Part shown: positions 33,079-42,011 of the stretch, in pieces
Layout: each line of letters begins with the position of its first letter
Numbering within the stretch: the first letter of the stretch is position 1
Assembly: GCA_000972765.1 (NCBI GenBank)
Contig: CP011265.1
Coordinates: forward strand, 248,001-312,000
Direction of reading: 5' to 3'
Origin: Verrucomicrobia bacterium IMCC26134
GTDB taxonomy: Bacteria > Verrucomicrobiota > Verrucomicrobiia > Opitutales > Opitutaceae
Length of the DNA: 64,000 nt
The notes under the pieces: model-generated
Seen by the model: only the letters and a program-made list of their open reading frames with translations
What the model was told of the DNA's origin: nothing
Databases searched by the model: none
Program-made: the position numbers and the translations under genes

Positions 33079-34181
33079 AAATCCTGCAAATCCTTCCCGA
33101 ACTGAACTCCGGCGGCGTGGAGCGCGGCACGCTGGAGATCGCGGCCTTTCTCGTGCATGAAGGTCACGAAGCGCTGGTGGTTTCCAATGGCGGAAGGCAG
33201 GTTGTGGCGCTGGAGAAAAGCGGTGCGCGCCATGTGGCGATGCCGGTGCATCGCAAGAGCTTCGCGACGCTGCTGCAGGTTGGCAGACTGCGCCGCCTGC
33301 TCATTAACGAGCGCCCGGACATCTTGCATATACGCTCCCGCGTGCCTGGGTGGGTGGCCTGGCTGGCCTGGCGGAAACTACCCGTTGGCGCGCGTCCGCG
33401 CCTGGTCTCGACGGTGCATGGGTTTTACTCGGTAAACGCTTATTCAGCGGTGATGACGCGCGGGGAACGGGTGATCACCGTTTCCGCGAGCGTGCGGGAT
33501 TACGTTCTGGAAAATTATCCACAAGTGGAGCCGGAAAACGTGCGCATCATTCATCGTGGAGTCTCGCCGGAGGAGTTCCCGCGCGACTACAAGGTGGGCG
33601 CGGATTGGCTGGAACGCTGGCGGACAGAGTATCCTCAGCTCCAAGGCAAGAAGACACTCCTGCTCCCAGGTCGGATCACTCGTTGGAAAGGGCAGGAGGA
33701 TTTGCTGAATTTGGTGGCGACGCTCAAGGCACGCGGCCTAGCGGTGCATGGCTTGATCGCTGGAGAAACCCACCCGAAAAAGCGCGCTTTTGGCGAAGAA
33801 TTGGTGTCGCTGGCCATGCGTCTTGGCGTGGCGAGGGACGTTAGCTTTCTCGGTCAACGCGACGATATTCGTGAGGTGATGACCGTATCCGATCTGGTAT
33901 TATCGCTCTCGCGCCAGCCGGAGGCGTTTGGAAGGGTTTCGCTTGAGGCGGCGGCGCTTGGCCGTCCCGTGATCGGCTATGACCACGGTGGGGTGAGCGA
34001 GCAGTTGCGGGTGTTGTTCCCGCAAGGGCTGGTGCCGGTGGGCGATGCGGCCAGACTGGCTGAAACCACGGCACGATTGCTCGTGGAAAAAGGAAAACCT
34101 GCCGAGGTGTCGGAACCGTTCACCCGGGATGCCATGTGCAGAAGCACATTGGCCGTTTATCGCGAGTTGATCCGGATTTGA
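33075..34181 (+). CDS. Glycosyltransferase, family 4-like (GT-B)
   Basis: A 368-residue cytoplasmic or membrane-peripheral GT-B glycosyltransferase. The N-terminal domain has LQILPELNSGGVERGTLE and STVHGFYSVN; the C-terminal nucleotide-sugar domain has LLPGRITRWKGQEDLL, FLGQRDDIREVM, and the EX7E-like FGRVSLEAAALGRPVIGYDHGG. It resembles enzymes that build LPS core or O-antigen. The ATG at 33075 overlaps the ELM1 stop. The donor and acceptor sugars cannot be read off. It is third in the coupled acyltransferase-ELM1-GT set. Confidence 0.9.
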   Translation: MKILQILPELNSGGVERGTLEIAAFLVHEGHEALVVSNGGRQVVALEKSGARHVAMPVHRKSFATLLQVGRLRRLLINERPDILHIRSRVPGWVAWLAWRKLPVGARPRLVSTVHGFYSVNAYSAVMTRGERVITVSASVRDYVLENYPQVEPENVRIIHRGVSPEEFPRDYKVGADWLERWRTEYPQLQGKKTLLLPGRITRWKGQEDLLNLVATLKARGLAVHGLIAGETHPKKRAFGEELVSLAMRLGVARDVSFLGQRDDIREVMTVSDLVLSLSRQPEAFGRVSLEAAALGRPVIGYDHGGVSEQLRVLFPQGLVPVGDAARLAETTARLLVEKGKPAEVSEPFTRDAMCRSTLAVYRELIRI

Positions 34182-34233
34182 GTTTTAAAATCTGTTTTTG
34201 CCAGCGTATCGCCCTTGGCCCACAATCCACACC

Positions 34234-35214
34234 TTGAATTCCACCTCTTCAAAAAAATATCTGGTCACCGGCGGAGCAGGTTTCATCGGCTCGCATTTAT
34301 GCGAGGCCTTGGTGGCGGCGGGCAATGCCGTTGTGATCATCGACGATTTCAACGACTACTACGACCCCCGGATCAAAGAGGCCAACGTGGCCGGGCTCGC
34401 TGGAAAAGCAGAGCTGATTCGAGGGGACATACGCGACGACGGACTGGTGACGCGCACCTTCGCGGCGCATCGTTTCGACGGGGTTTTTCATCTTGCGGCG
34501 CGGGCGGGCGTGCGGCCCTCCATCGCCGACCCCCGCCTGTATTTCAGCACCAACATGGACGGCACGCTCAATTTGCTCGAGGCCTGCCGGCACGGCGGGG
34601 TGAGTGACTTTATCTTCGCCTCGTCCTCTTCGGTTTACGGGGTGAACACCAAGGTGCCTTTCGCGGAGACGGACTTGATTCACCGGACCATATCGCCCTA
34701 TGCGGCGACCAAGCTGGCGGGTGAACAGATGTGCTCGAACTACGCGCACCTCTTCGGACTGCGCTGCATGTGCCTGCGTTTCTTCACCGTTTACGGGCCG
34801 CGCCAGCGGCCGGACCTGGCGATCTCGAAATTCACCTCCGCCATCCTCGCCGGCAAACCGATCGATCGCTACGGCGACGGCAGCACCTCGCGCGACTACA
34901 CCTACGTCGAGGACATCGTGCGCGGCATCCTCGCGGCGGCGGACTACACGCGGACCTCCTCGTTCGAGATTTTCAACCTTGGCGGTTCCGCCACCACGAC
35001 GCTCAACGAGCTCGTGGCGCTGGTCGAGACCGCCGCCGGCCGGAGCGCGATCATCCGCGAGCTGCCGGACCAGCCGGGCGACGTGCCCCGGACCTTTGCG
35101 GATGTGCACAAAGCCGAGCAATTACTCGGCTATCATCCGCAGACCGCCATCCGTGAAGGCGTGGCCAAATACGTGGACTGGTATCGCCGCACCGTTCTGG
35201 CCGGACGCACCTGA
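34234..35214 (+). CDS. NAD-dependent sugar-nucleotide epimerase (UDP-glucuronate 4-epimerase-like)
   Basis: An extended-type short-chain dehydrogenase of about 326 residues. The Rossmann motif is VTGGAGFIGSHL, the active site SSSSVYG and YAATKLAGE (Tyr and Lys of YxxxK), and FTVYGPRQRPD is the family's substrate-region hallmark. NDYYDPRIKEANV is typical of UDP-glucuronate 4-epimerases (GAE/WcaG-like), which make UDP-galacturonate. No ATG begins the frame; candidates are TTG at 34234 or 34198, both without a Shine-Dalgarno. It follows the glycosyltransferase by about 50 bases and would supply its nucleotide sugar or that of another enzyme in the locus. Confidence 0.88.
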   Translation: MNSTSSKKYLVTGGAGFIGSHLCEALVAAGNAVVIIDDFNDYYDPRIKEANVAGLAGKAELIRGDIRDDGLVTRTFAAHRFDGVFHLAARAGVRPSIADPRLYFSTNMDGTLNLLEACRHGGVSDFIFASSSSVYGVNTKVPFAETDLIHRTISPYAATKLAGEQMCSNYAHLFGLRCMCLRFFTVYGPRQRPDLAISKFTSAILAGKPIDRYGDGSTSRDYTYVEDIVRGILAAADYTRTSSFEIFNLGGSATTTLNELVALVETAAGRSAIIRELPDQPGDVPRTFADVHKAEQLLGYHPQTAIREGVAKYVDWYRRTVLAGRT

Positions 35215-35293
35215 GTGCGTGACGAGAACGGTCGGTAGGCTTCGATGCACTAGAAGGGTCATCGATCGGGTGCAGTCCCGTGCGGTCAATTTC

Positions 35294-36343
35294 TTAAGCC
35301 GTGCGCCAGCCGAGCTGATTTAGTTTTTGGTGGAGCTTGGTCCCGGCTTCCAGCAGGGCGTCGTCAGGGTATCCGGAACTCGTTGTGGTGAAAGTGCCGC
35401 AGTCCTTGGACCAATCCTTTTCAGCCAGGGATTGGCGGTCGAGCCAGTGTTGCCGTGCCGCGTGGATGAGATACGACTCGTGGACTTTTCCGGGCAACAT
35501 TTGGGCTGGCTGGAAAGTAGTGACCGGTTGGCGGCTGGTGAGGGCTTCATGAATCATGGACATGCTATCCTCGCCCACGAGCACCCGGAATGCGCCTCCA
35601 AGATAAGCGGCCACCACGCGCCGATGGTCGCCGCGATGAAACCAGCAGGCATCCGTGATGTTTTCCGTCCGCAGCAGGGAAATAAGGCCTGATTCGAATT
35701 CCGGCGGGGTGCGACGGGAGGTGGTGACCAACCAGCGGCGACCGGTTTGGCGACTAAGCTCGTTCATCAATCTGGCCAAGCTATGCCCGTCCGCCTCGCG
35801 CCAGTGATAGCCATTACCATCGCCTCCGACCAAGGCGACCAAGTGGCGCGAGTCTTGAGGCAGAGCTTTGTCCTCGGCAAATTTCAGCCAGGCGGTTTCC
35901 TGGTCGTCGCGAGTGAAAGGTCCAGGCAGGATTGGCAGACAAAGGCCGCCTTCCTGGCTGATGGAAGGGTCGTAATGAGTGAAGAGCGCTGCATTCGAAG
36001 GCAGGCGACGACGCGAACCAACAAAAACGGCCGGACGATGGAGCCGATGGGCAAGGGCGGCCGTGAACCATAAAACATTGCCGCCTGATCCGAGCACCAA
36101 ATCAGGGGAAGGGATGCCGCGTGGCAAGGGGACTAGGGAGCTAAGCCTTGGCCAGAAAACCTGCAGCAATCGTCCGCAACGCATGGTCCAGCGGGGAGGG
36201 TTGATTTCATGGCATTCCACCGGTGTCACGGTGGCGAGCGCCTTGATCATGCCGCGTGCGAGGTTCTTGTGTCCCGGCTTGGCGTCGAGCACGCACCAAA
36301 CAACAGCCGGAGGCTCGGGGGAGGTTGTGGAGAGTGGCTTCAC
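35294..36343 (-). CDS. ELM1-family protein (second copy)
   Basis: A 349-residue protein of the same family as the one at 32143 but quite different in sequence. Matching landmarks are VLDAKPGHKNLARGMIKAL, LVALVGGDGNGYHW, LVTTSRRTPPEFESGL and VLVGEDSMSMIHEALTS. Having two ELM1-family genes within 3 kb, on opposite strands and both among LPS genes, supports a glycan role. It ends in a convergent arrangement with the epimerase and starts 18 bases after the pyruvyltransferase-like gene stops, so it is last in a run of four minus-strand genes. Confidence 0.8.
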   Translation of the reverse strand: MKPLSTTSPEPPAVVWCVLDAKPGHKNLARGMIKALATVTPVECHEINPPRWTMRCGRLLQVFWPRLSSLVPLPRGIPSPDLVLGSGGNVLWFTAALAHRLHRPAVFVGSRRRLPSNAALFTHYDPSISQEGGLCLPILPGPFTRDDQETAWLKFAEDKALPQDSRHLVALVGGDGNGYHWREADGHSLARLMNELSRQTGRRWLVTTSRRTPPEFESGLISLLRTENITDACWFHRGDHRRVVAAYLGGAFRVLVGEDSMSMIHEALTSRQPVTTFQPAQMLPGKVHESYLIHAARQHWLDRQSLAEKDWSKDCGTFTTTSSGYPDDALLEAGTKLHQKLNQLGWRTA

Positions 36344-36361
36344 GGAGGTTGGCGGGTGACA

Positions 36362-37408
36362 CTATGAGCGGGTGACAATGCCGGACGGGAGCAAGCCTCG
36401 GATGCGGGCGAAGAGTTCAGTGTAGGCCTGTTCGGCGCACGAAAGAAACTTGTCCAGAGCGGCGCTTTCGGCGGCGGTATAACAAGGAACCTCTGTTACG
36501 TTAAAAAGCTTATCCGGGCTTACCACTCGACGGGAAAGATCGAGACCGGCATCGGTTAATAAGGCCTCGATCTTCGGGGTGTTCGAGGCGACGGCGAGAA
36601 ACGGCACGCGCAAACCGAGGGCCAAACAAACGGTGTGAAATCGACCGGTGACGACACCTTCGGCGGCGGCGAGGCGACGGCAATACGCATCCAAGGTGGG
36701 TTCGCCGACAAGATGGGCGTGATACCGGGGGGAAATCACATGGCGGGCGAGCGGGCCGAGCAGGCGGGCGAAGCGGTAACGCCGGTGGATCTTGCGCGAC
36801 TTTGCGCCGGGACGAACTTCATCGGGGCGGGCCAGAACGGGCAGGTAGGACCAACCGCGCTCGGCGGCGAGGCGGGTGAGCTGGCGGGTGAGGTTGGGCT
36901 TGGTGGAGTCGCTGACCATGACGCCAGCGGCGGCGGACCGGCCTACGTCGAAGCGCAGCGCCTGGCGGATGGCGAGGTCGGGCACCAGCGATGCGGAAAT
37001 GCCTTCGTCGGTGACCGCGCGCAGGCTTTGGGGATCGCGAAGGACGACGAGGTCGAAGGCGGGCAGGCGGCGGGTGAGCGCGGGTTCATTTTCGAACCAG
37101 GAGGAGTTGACCAGTGCGGTCGGACGCCCGAGGGCGCGGCGGGCCTCGGCGAGGGCAAGAATTTGCGCGATGGCGGGGCGGGAATGGTGCAAAGCGCCCT
37201 CTCCGTTGATGACCACCAAAGAGGCGGCGAGGCAGGCTTCGCGTTGCAACTCCCAGTCCAGCCCCGAGACGAACGTATCCGGCGCCAAGCCCACTCCAGC
37301 GAGCCCATCGGCGAGCTGATGCATGACTGCGGAGCAGCCGTGATGATGCAGGTCGCGCATGTCGCCCAAAACCAACACGGAAGGCACGGAAACAGGCACC
37401 GTGGACAT
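36362..37408 (-). CDS. Polysaccharide pyruvyl transferase family protein (CsaB-like)
   Basis: A 348-residue protein of the polysaccharide pyruvyl transferase family. Members attach pyruvate ketals to surface sugars using phosphoenolpyruvate, though many homologues remain untested. Landmarks are VLVLGDMRDLHHHGCSAVM at the N-terminus, LVVINGEGALHHSRP, and VVTGRFHTVCLALGLRVPFL with SNTPKIEALL near the C-terminus, where an Arg and His (GRFH) are conserved. The stop of the upstream FkbM gene and this start are 3 bases apart, so they are one operon. It probably modifies the same glycan made by the locus. Confidence 0.8.
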   Translation of the reverse strand: MSTVPVSVPSVLVLGDMRDLHHHGCSAVMHQLADGLAGVGLAPDTFVSGLDWELQREACLAASLVVINGEGALHHSRPAIAQILALAEARRALGRPTALVNSSWFENEPALTRRLPAFDLVVLRDPQSLRAVTDEGISASLVPDLAIRQALRFDVGRSAAAGVMVSDSTKPNLTRQLTRLAAERGWSYLPVLARPDEVRPGAKSRKIHRRYRFARLLGPLARHVISPRYHAHLVGEPTLDAYCRRLAAAEGVVTGRFHTVCLALGLRVPFLAVASNTPKIEALLTDAGLDLSRRVVSPDKLFNVTEVPCYTAAESAALDKFLSCAEQAYTELFARIRGLLPSGIVTRS

Positions 37409-37411
37409 GGA

Positions 37412-38275
37412 TTAAACGGCGTTGGCGAGCCGGTATATGCCGTTGAGGCGGCCGCGGGCGGCGAGGGTGTAGCCGTTTTCCGAGAGCAGGGCGGCGAGGC
37501 GGCTTTCGCGGTCGTGGGTGAGTTCGCAGATGAGCAGGCGCGGCCAGACGGAACGCGGGGTGCCGGAAAAGAGGGGGGCAAGCACGGATACCTCGTGGCC
37601 CTCGACGTCGATTTTAAGGGCGTCGATGCGGGTGAGCTTTTCGCGGGCGAGGAAAACCGGCAGCGTTGTCATGGGAACGCGGATACCGATGGGGGCCGCG
37701 GAGGAGGGCGGGTTGGCGATGGCGTTGGTGATATGGTTTTCACCCTTGTTGCCCGCGCCGGCTTCGAGCACGACCTCGCCTTCGGACGCCCCGAGGGCAA
37801 GCGAGTGGAGGCGGACGGAGTCGAGGGCGTTGGTGGCGAGGTTGAAGCGGAGCGCGGTGCAGAGCTCCGGATCGGGCTCGAAGGCATCGACGCGCAGGCC
37901 GGAGGCGCGAAGCGAGGCGACCCAAAGGCTGTAAACCCCGGCGTTGGCGCCAATGTCGAGGAAGTTGCCCCCGCCGCGAAGCGCGTCTGCGAGGGCGAGG
38001 CGCTCGGCGGTGTCGAGGAACTGGGGCATGAGGAGCAGGCGTTGCTCGGAGAGGTTACCCTGGCTGCGAACGCGAAGGCGCAGCCCCCAGACGGTGATAT
38101 CAACCCAAGGGCCAAAGACGGCTTTGAGCGGCTTGCGCAGCCAGAGCGCTAGGCGGCGAAAGGCAGGGCGGGCTGGGATCGTATGGAGCAAACCGAGCCA
38201 GGCACGTCGCCAACCGGAGGGTGAGTGGGCGCCCCAGACGGGTGCGGCGGGTGCGGAGGAAGGCGCGGTGGACAT
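37412..38275 (-). CDS. FkbM-family methyltransferase
   Basis: A 287-residue SAM-dependent methyltransferase of the FkbM family, which typically O-methylates sugars or other secondary metabolites. The SAM site is FLDIGANAGVYSLW, with FEPDPE at strand two and IDALKIDVEGHEVSVL, the FkbM hallmark. About 80 residues precede the fold, with basic and tryptophan-rich sequence that could be a membrane-peripheral anchor. It is third in the minus-strand run, between the MsbA-like exporter and the pyruvyltransferase-like gene, so methylation of a surface glycan is the best guess. Confidence 0.87.
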   Translation of the reverse strand: MSTAPSSAPAAPVWGAHSPSGWRRAWLGLLHTIPARPAFRRLALWLRKPLKAVFGPWVDITVWGLRLRVRSQGNLSEQRLLLMPQFLDTAERLALADALRGGGNFLDIGANAGVYSLWVASLRASGLRVDAFEPDPELCTALRFNLATNALDSVRLHSLALGASEGEVVLEAGAGNKGENHITNAIANPPSSAAPIGIRVPMTTLPVFLAREKLTRIDALKIDVEGHEVSVLAPLFSGTPRSVWPRLLICELTHDRESRLAALLSENGYTLAARGRLNGIYRLANAV

Positions 38276-38298
38276 GTCGGCGGCGAAAGGCGTGCAGC

Positions 38299-40056
38299 TT
38301 AAGAATGCGGGGCTTCGCCGGTGGCGCTCTGCTGGTCGTAGAGTGCGCGGTAGAGGGGGGTGCCGGCGTAAAGTTCGGCGTGGCCACCGGAGGCGATGAT
38401 GCGGCCGCTTTGGAAAACAAGAATCATCGAGGCGTCGCGGATGGTGCTGAAGCGATGTGCGATGATGAGCACCGTCTTGCCGACGACGAGTTTCTTAAGC
38501 GCACTCTGGATGGCGGCCTCGCTGTCGCTGTCGAGGGCGCTGGTCGCCTCGTCGAGAATGAGCACCGGAGCGTTGCGGAGGAAGGCGCGGGCCACGGCGA
38601 GGCGCTGGCGCTGGCCACCGGATAGACTGGCGCCGCGCTCGCCGACGACGGTTTCGTAGCCCTGGGGCAGGCTGAGGATGAAGTCGTGGGCGAAGGCGTC
38701 GCGCGCGGCCTGCTCGACGTCTTCGAGGGACGCATCGAGGCGGCCGACGAGGAGGTTGTTATAAACCGTGTCGTTAAAAAGCACGGGGTCCTGTGACACG
38801 ATGGCGATGTTGCGACGCAGGTCGGCGAGGCTGAGGTCGCGCAGATCGTGTCCGTCGAAGGTGATGCGACCGCTGGTTGCATCGTAGAAACGCGGCACGA
38901 GGTTGGCGAAAGTTGATTTACCAGCGCCGCTGGGCCCGACGAGGGCGCAGGTGACGCCGGCGGGGATGGTGATAGACACCTCGCGCAGGGCGGGCGCGTC
39001 GCCCTTGTAGCTGAAGGTGACGTCATCGAAGGCGAGCGCGCCGCGCAGGCGGCCGATGGCGGCGGGGCGCTCGGGGTCGGCGATGGTTACGGGTTCGTTG
39101 AGCACGACCTCGAGGCGGTCGAGGGCGGCGGTGCCGATCTTGGAGATATTTTGCAGCGAACCGAGTTTCTTGATCGGCTCGTAGCTGGAGTAGAGCGCGG
39201 CGATGATGGAGATGAAGGACTCGAGACTCAGGCCGGTTTTATAGGCGTAGATCAGGGTAATGGAGATGCCGGTGGCGGAAATAATCTCGATGGACGGTGA
39301 AAGCGCCTGAACGTATTTCACGACTTTCATCTGCGCCTTGATCAGCCGTGCAGTCACCACCCGGAGACGGGCGGTTTCACGGTCCTCAAGACCGAAGGCG
39401 CGAACCTCGCGGGCGGCGTTGAGGTTTTCGCTAAAACACTCGGAGACGACGCCGAGCTGGCTTTGGACGTTATAAGCGCGGGATATGAGTTTTTTACCGA
39501 CGTAGCGGATGGGCAGGACGGTCAACGGGATCACCGCCATGCAGACCAGAACGAGCAGGACGCCTCGTTCACTGTAGGCCAGATAGCCCAGGTAGCCGAG
39601 CGCGCCGATGAGGGTGGTGGGCTGCTTGAAAACATCGTTGGCAAAGGTGGTGAGCGCGATCTGCAGGGACTGCGTATCGGTCATGCCGCGCGAGATCAGG
39701 TCGCCGGTTTTCTGCTTGTGGATAAAGGCGATGGGCAGGACCTGAAGCTTGCGAAAATAGGCGACGCGCAAGGACTCCAGGACGTGGTTGCCGGCGTAGT
39801 TAATCAGGTAACTGTTCAGGTAACCGAACACTCCGCGCACCACGAATACGGCCGGCAGCCACAGGGCGAGCAGGAGCAGGTGCCAGCTATCGAGCGGGAC
39901 GGCGTCCTTGGCGAAAATCTGCGGGAATACCTTTTTAACCATCAACGGAAGGCCGGCGCCGTTGGCGATGCCGTAGATCAGGCCGCAAAGCACGGCGCCG
40001 AAAATCGGCCAGCGGACGGTTTTAAGGTATTTGAAATACGGACGGAAGCGGCGCAT
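38299..40056 (-). CDS. msbA: MsbA-like ABC exporter (lipid A flippase type)
   Basis: A 585-residue half-transporter with six N-terminal helices (from about residue 15 to 310) and a C-terminal ATPase. Walker A GPSGAGKSTFANLVP, Q-loop VSQDPVLFNDTV, signature LSGGQRQRLAVARAFL, Walker B VLILDEATSALDSDSE and H-loop IIAHRFSTI are intact. MsbA flips core-lipid A to the outer leaflet of the inner membrane; location next to glycosyltransferase, acyltransferase and FkbM genes supports that assignment, though related exporters carry other lipids. Start at 40056 was chosen since MRRFRPYFKYLK begins the homologous region. It leads the four-gene minus-strand run. Confidence 0.87.
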   Translation of the reverse strand: MRRFRPYFKYLKTVRWPIFGAVLCGLIYGIANGAGLPLMVKKVFPQIFAKDAVPLDSWHLLLLALWLPAVFVVRGVFGYLNSYLINYAGNHVLESLRVAYFRKLQVLPIAFIHKQKTGDLISRGMTDTQSLQIALTTFANDVFKQPTTLIGALGYLGYLAYSERGVLLVLVCMAVIPLTVLPIRYVGKKLISRAYNVQSQLGVVSECFSENLNAAREVRAFGLEDRETARLRVVTARLIKAQMKVVKYVQALSPSIEIISATGISITLIYAYKTGLSLESFISIIAALYSSYEPIKKLGSLQNISKIGTAALDRLEVVLNEPVTIADPERPAAIGRLRGALAFDDVTFSYKGDAPALREVSITIPAGVTCALVGPSGAGKSTFANLVPRFYDATSGRITFDGHDLRDLSLADLRRNIAIVSQDPVLFNDTVYNNLLVGRLDASLEDVEQAARDAFAHDFILSLPQGYETVVGERGASLSGGQRQRLAVARAFLRNAPVLILDEATSALDSDSEAAIQSALKKLVVGKTVLIIAHRFSTIRDASMILVFQSGRIIASGGHAELYAGTPLYRALYDQQSATGEAPHS

Positions 40057-40245
40057 GGAGAGACCTGCAAAAGCGTGAGAGGCAAAGGGCCTAGGCAAGG
40101 CTTATTGTTGGGCGACGGCCAAAGCGGGCTGAGTCAACACGATGCGCATAGGCGGATACGGGCTTGTTAACCAGGGAGGGTAAAAAGGCCCTTGACCGAC
40201 GAGGCGACGGGCTTTGCTCTCGTCGGTTCCAAACCTGCCGATACC

Positions 40246-40440
40246 ATGCGCGACGACTACCTGAGAGAAGCCAAAGCAAAGATTAGCGACCCGAATATCC
40301 TGATCAACGTGATCTCGCGTCGCGTCAAACAGCTCAAGCGCGGCAGCCGCCCGCTTGTCGAGTCCCTTGAAAAACTCTCCCCCGAGGACATCGCCCTGCG
40401 CGAGGTCATCGAGGGCAAGATCACCTACGAGCTCGCCTGA
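40246..40440 (+). CDS. rpoZ: DNA-directed RNA polymerase omega subunit
   Basis: A 64-residue protein carrying the RpoZ core: NILINVISRRVKQLKRGSRP, then EDIALREVIEGKITYEL. Omega binds the beta-prime subunit tail and helps assemble RNA polymerase. It is shorter than E. coli RpoZ (91) but similar to compact omegas of other phyla. I chose the ATG at 40246 as the start, 18 codons inside a longer open frame. It diverges from the msbA gene and is followed by its own terminator, so it is probably a single-gene transcript. Confidence 0.9.
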   Translation: MRDDYLREAKAKISDPNILINVISRRVKQLKRGSRPLVESLEKLSPEDIALREVIEGKITYELA

Positions 40441-40487
40441 GACGCTCCGCCGGTCGCCGGCCCCGTCGGGCGCCCGCGAGAAACTTT

Positions 40488-40521
40488 GCCGTCACCTTAG
40501 CGGGTGGCGGCTTTTGTTTTT
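40488..40521 (+). terminator. Rho-independent terminator after rpoZ
   Basis: GCCGTCACC (40488-40496) pairs with GGTGGCGGC (40503-40511) around a six-base loop, a nine-pair stem with one G-T pair, and is followed at once by TTTTGTTTTT. It lies 47 bases after the rpoZ stop and ends about 40 bases before the smpB start, which separates the two transcripts. Confidence 0.88.
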
Positions 40522-40563
40522 ACGCCGGCCTTCGTCGTGGTTTAGTCTGCTCGCCTTCATCCG

Positions 40564-41046
40564 ATGTCCGCCGCCAAAGCCAAAGACGCCAAACGCTTCA
40601 CCGAGGTCCGTAACGCCAAGGCGTTGCGTGACTACACGGTCGAGGAGCGTTTCGAGGCGGGGATCGCACTGAAGGGCACCGAGGTGAAATCCATCCGCGG
40701 CGGCCGCGCCCAGTTAAGCGACGCTTTCGGGCGCTTTGACAAAGGCGAGCTTTGGCTGGTGAACGCCCACATCGAGGAATACTCATTCGGCAACATCAAT
40801 AACCACCCTAGCAAGCGCACCCGCAAACTGCTTCTGCACAAACACCAACTACGAAAGATCGCCCAGGCCATGCAGGTCGGCGGTTACGCCCTTGTGCCGC
40901 TTCGCATGTATTTCAAGGATTCGCTGGTAAAGGTCGAGATTGCCCTCTGCGTCGGCAAGAAACTCTTCGACAAGCGTGACGACATGAAAAAGAAGACCGA
41001 GGATATGGAGATGAAAAAGGCCTTCAAATACGTTCGCCGCTCATGA
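40564..41046 (+). CDS. smpB: SsrA-binding protein SmpB
   Basis: A 160-residue cytoplasmic RNA-binding protein that loads tmRNA onto stalled ribosomes. The family core is clear: RNAKALRDYTVEERFEAGI, LKGTEVKSIR, LVNAHIEEYS and KRTRKLLLHK, with a basic C-terminal tail (KKKTEDMEMKKAFKYVRR). The tail enters the mRNA channel. Length is usual. Its stop overlaps the ThrB start by 4 bases (ATGA), indicating coupling. No tmRNA gene was seen in this window. Confidence 0.97.
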   Translation: MSAAKAKDAKRFTEVRNAKALRDYTVEERFEAGIALKGTEVKSIRGGRAQLSDAFGRFDKGELWLVNAHIEEYSFGNINNHPSKRTRKLLLHKHQLRKIAQAMQVGGYALVPLRMYFKDSLVKVEIALCVGKKLFDKRDDMKKKTEDMEMKKAFKYVRRS

Positions 41047-41993
41047 TCAGCACGCCCCCCGCCCCCGTCCCGGCAGGCGCTCGCGACACCGTCACGGTGC
41101 GCGTGCCCGGCAGCACCTCCAACTGCGGCTCGGGTTTCGATTCCCTCGGGCTGGCCCTCTCCGTTCACAATCGTGTGGCGATCCGCCGCACTCCGGCGGG
41201 CGGCGGCACGATCACAGGCGAACGCCCGTCCGACGAGCGCGGGCTGGACATGGTAAAGACGACGGCCGCCGCTTATTTCGAGGCGGCAGGCGCTCCTTCC
41301 TTCGGTTTTTCCTACCGGATCGAGGGGGATGTGCCCCCCGCCCGTGGTCTCGGTTCTAGCATCACGGTCATAGGCGGCATCCTTGCCGGTCTTGATGCCC
41401 TCCGTGGTGCGGGCGCCGCGCTGGGTCGGGAACGTCTCGTCGCGATCGCCACCGCCATCGAGGGACATCCCGATAATGCCGCCGCCGGCCTGCTCGGGGG
41501 CTTTTGCGTGGCGCGCTGCGCCCCGGGTGACAATGCGTATCTCGGCACCATTCGTATCGAGTTAAGCGATACACTTCGCTTCGTGGTTGTCTCGCCCTCG
41601 GTGGAGATGCTGACCAAGGAGTCCCGCGGCGTGCTGCCGGCCACGCTTCCGTATTTCGACGCCGTCAAGAGCATCAACGCCTCCAACTACCTGGTGGCTG
41701 CGCTTGCCACCGGCGACTACGCGGCGCTGCGCGACGCGGTGGGAGACTACATGCACGAGCCTTACCGTCTGCCGCGCATCCGCGGCGGACGTCCTGCCAT
41801 CGCGGCGGGGGTGGCGGCGGGTGCCTATACCGGCTGGCTGAGTGGAAGCGGTTCCAGCGTGCTTTGCGTGTGCAAGGCGGGAGTGGCTGCGGCGGTCGGC
41901 GCGGCGATGCAGGCGGCCTTCGCCGCCGAGGGCATTCCGAGCGAAGCCCGCGACCTTTGCGCGGACAATACCGGCGCCGTCGTCGATGGCTGA
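41043..41993 (+). CDS. thrB: Homoserine kinase (GHMP family)
   Basis: A 316-residue ATP-dependent kinase that phosphorylates homoserine in threonine synthesis. The GHMP fold shows VPGSTSNCGSGFDSLGLAL at the N-terminus, the ATP loop PPARGLGSSITVIGG, EGHPDNAAAGLLGGF and the C-terminal GWLSGSGSSVLCVCK. The order and length match ThrB rather than mevalonate or galactokinase. It is coupled to smpB and followed after 18 bases by trmL. No threonine synthase or leader peptide is visible here. Confidence 0.93.
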   Translation: MISTPPAPVPAGARDTVTVRVPGSTSNCGSGFDSLGLALSVHNRVAIRRTPAGGGTITGERPSDERGLDMVKTTAAAYFEAAGAPSFGFSYRIEGDVPPARGLGSSITVIGGILAGLDALRGAGAALGRERLVAIATAIEGHPDNAAAGLLGGFCVARCAPGDNAYLGTIRIELSDTLRFVVVSPSVEMLTKESRGVLPATLPYFDAVKSINASNYLVAALATGDYAALRDAVGDYMHEPYRLPRIRGGRPAIAAGVAAGAYTGWLSGSGSSVLCVCKAGVAAAVGAAMQAAFAAEGIPSEARDLCADNTGAVVDG

Positions 41994-42011
41994 ACCGCGG
42001 TTCGCGCCGCC

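Noticed and set aside
36635-38152. Open frame of about 505 codons opposite the pyruvyltransferase-like and FkbM genes
   Set aside because: Composition is Gly/Ala/Glu/Val-heavy and motif-free, while the other strand carries two recognisable families.
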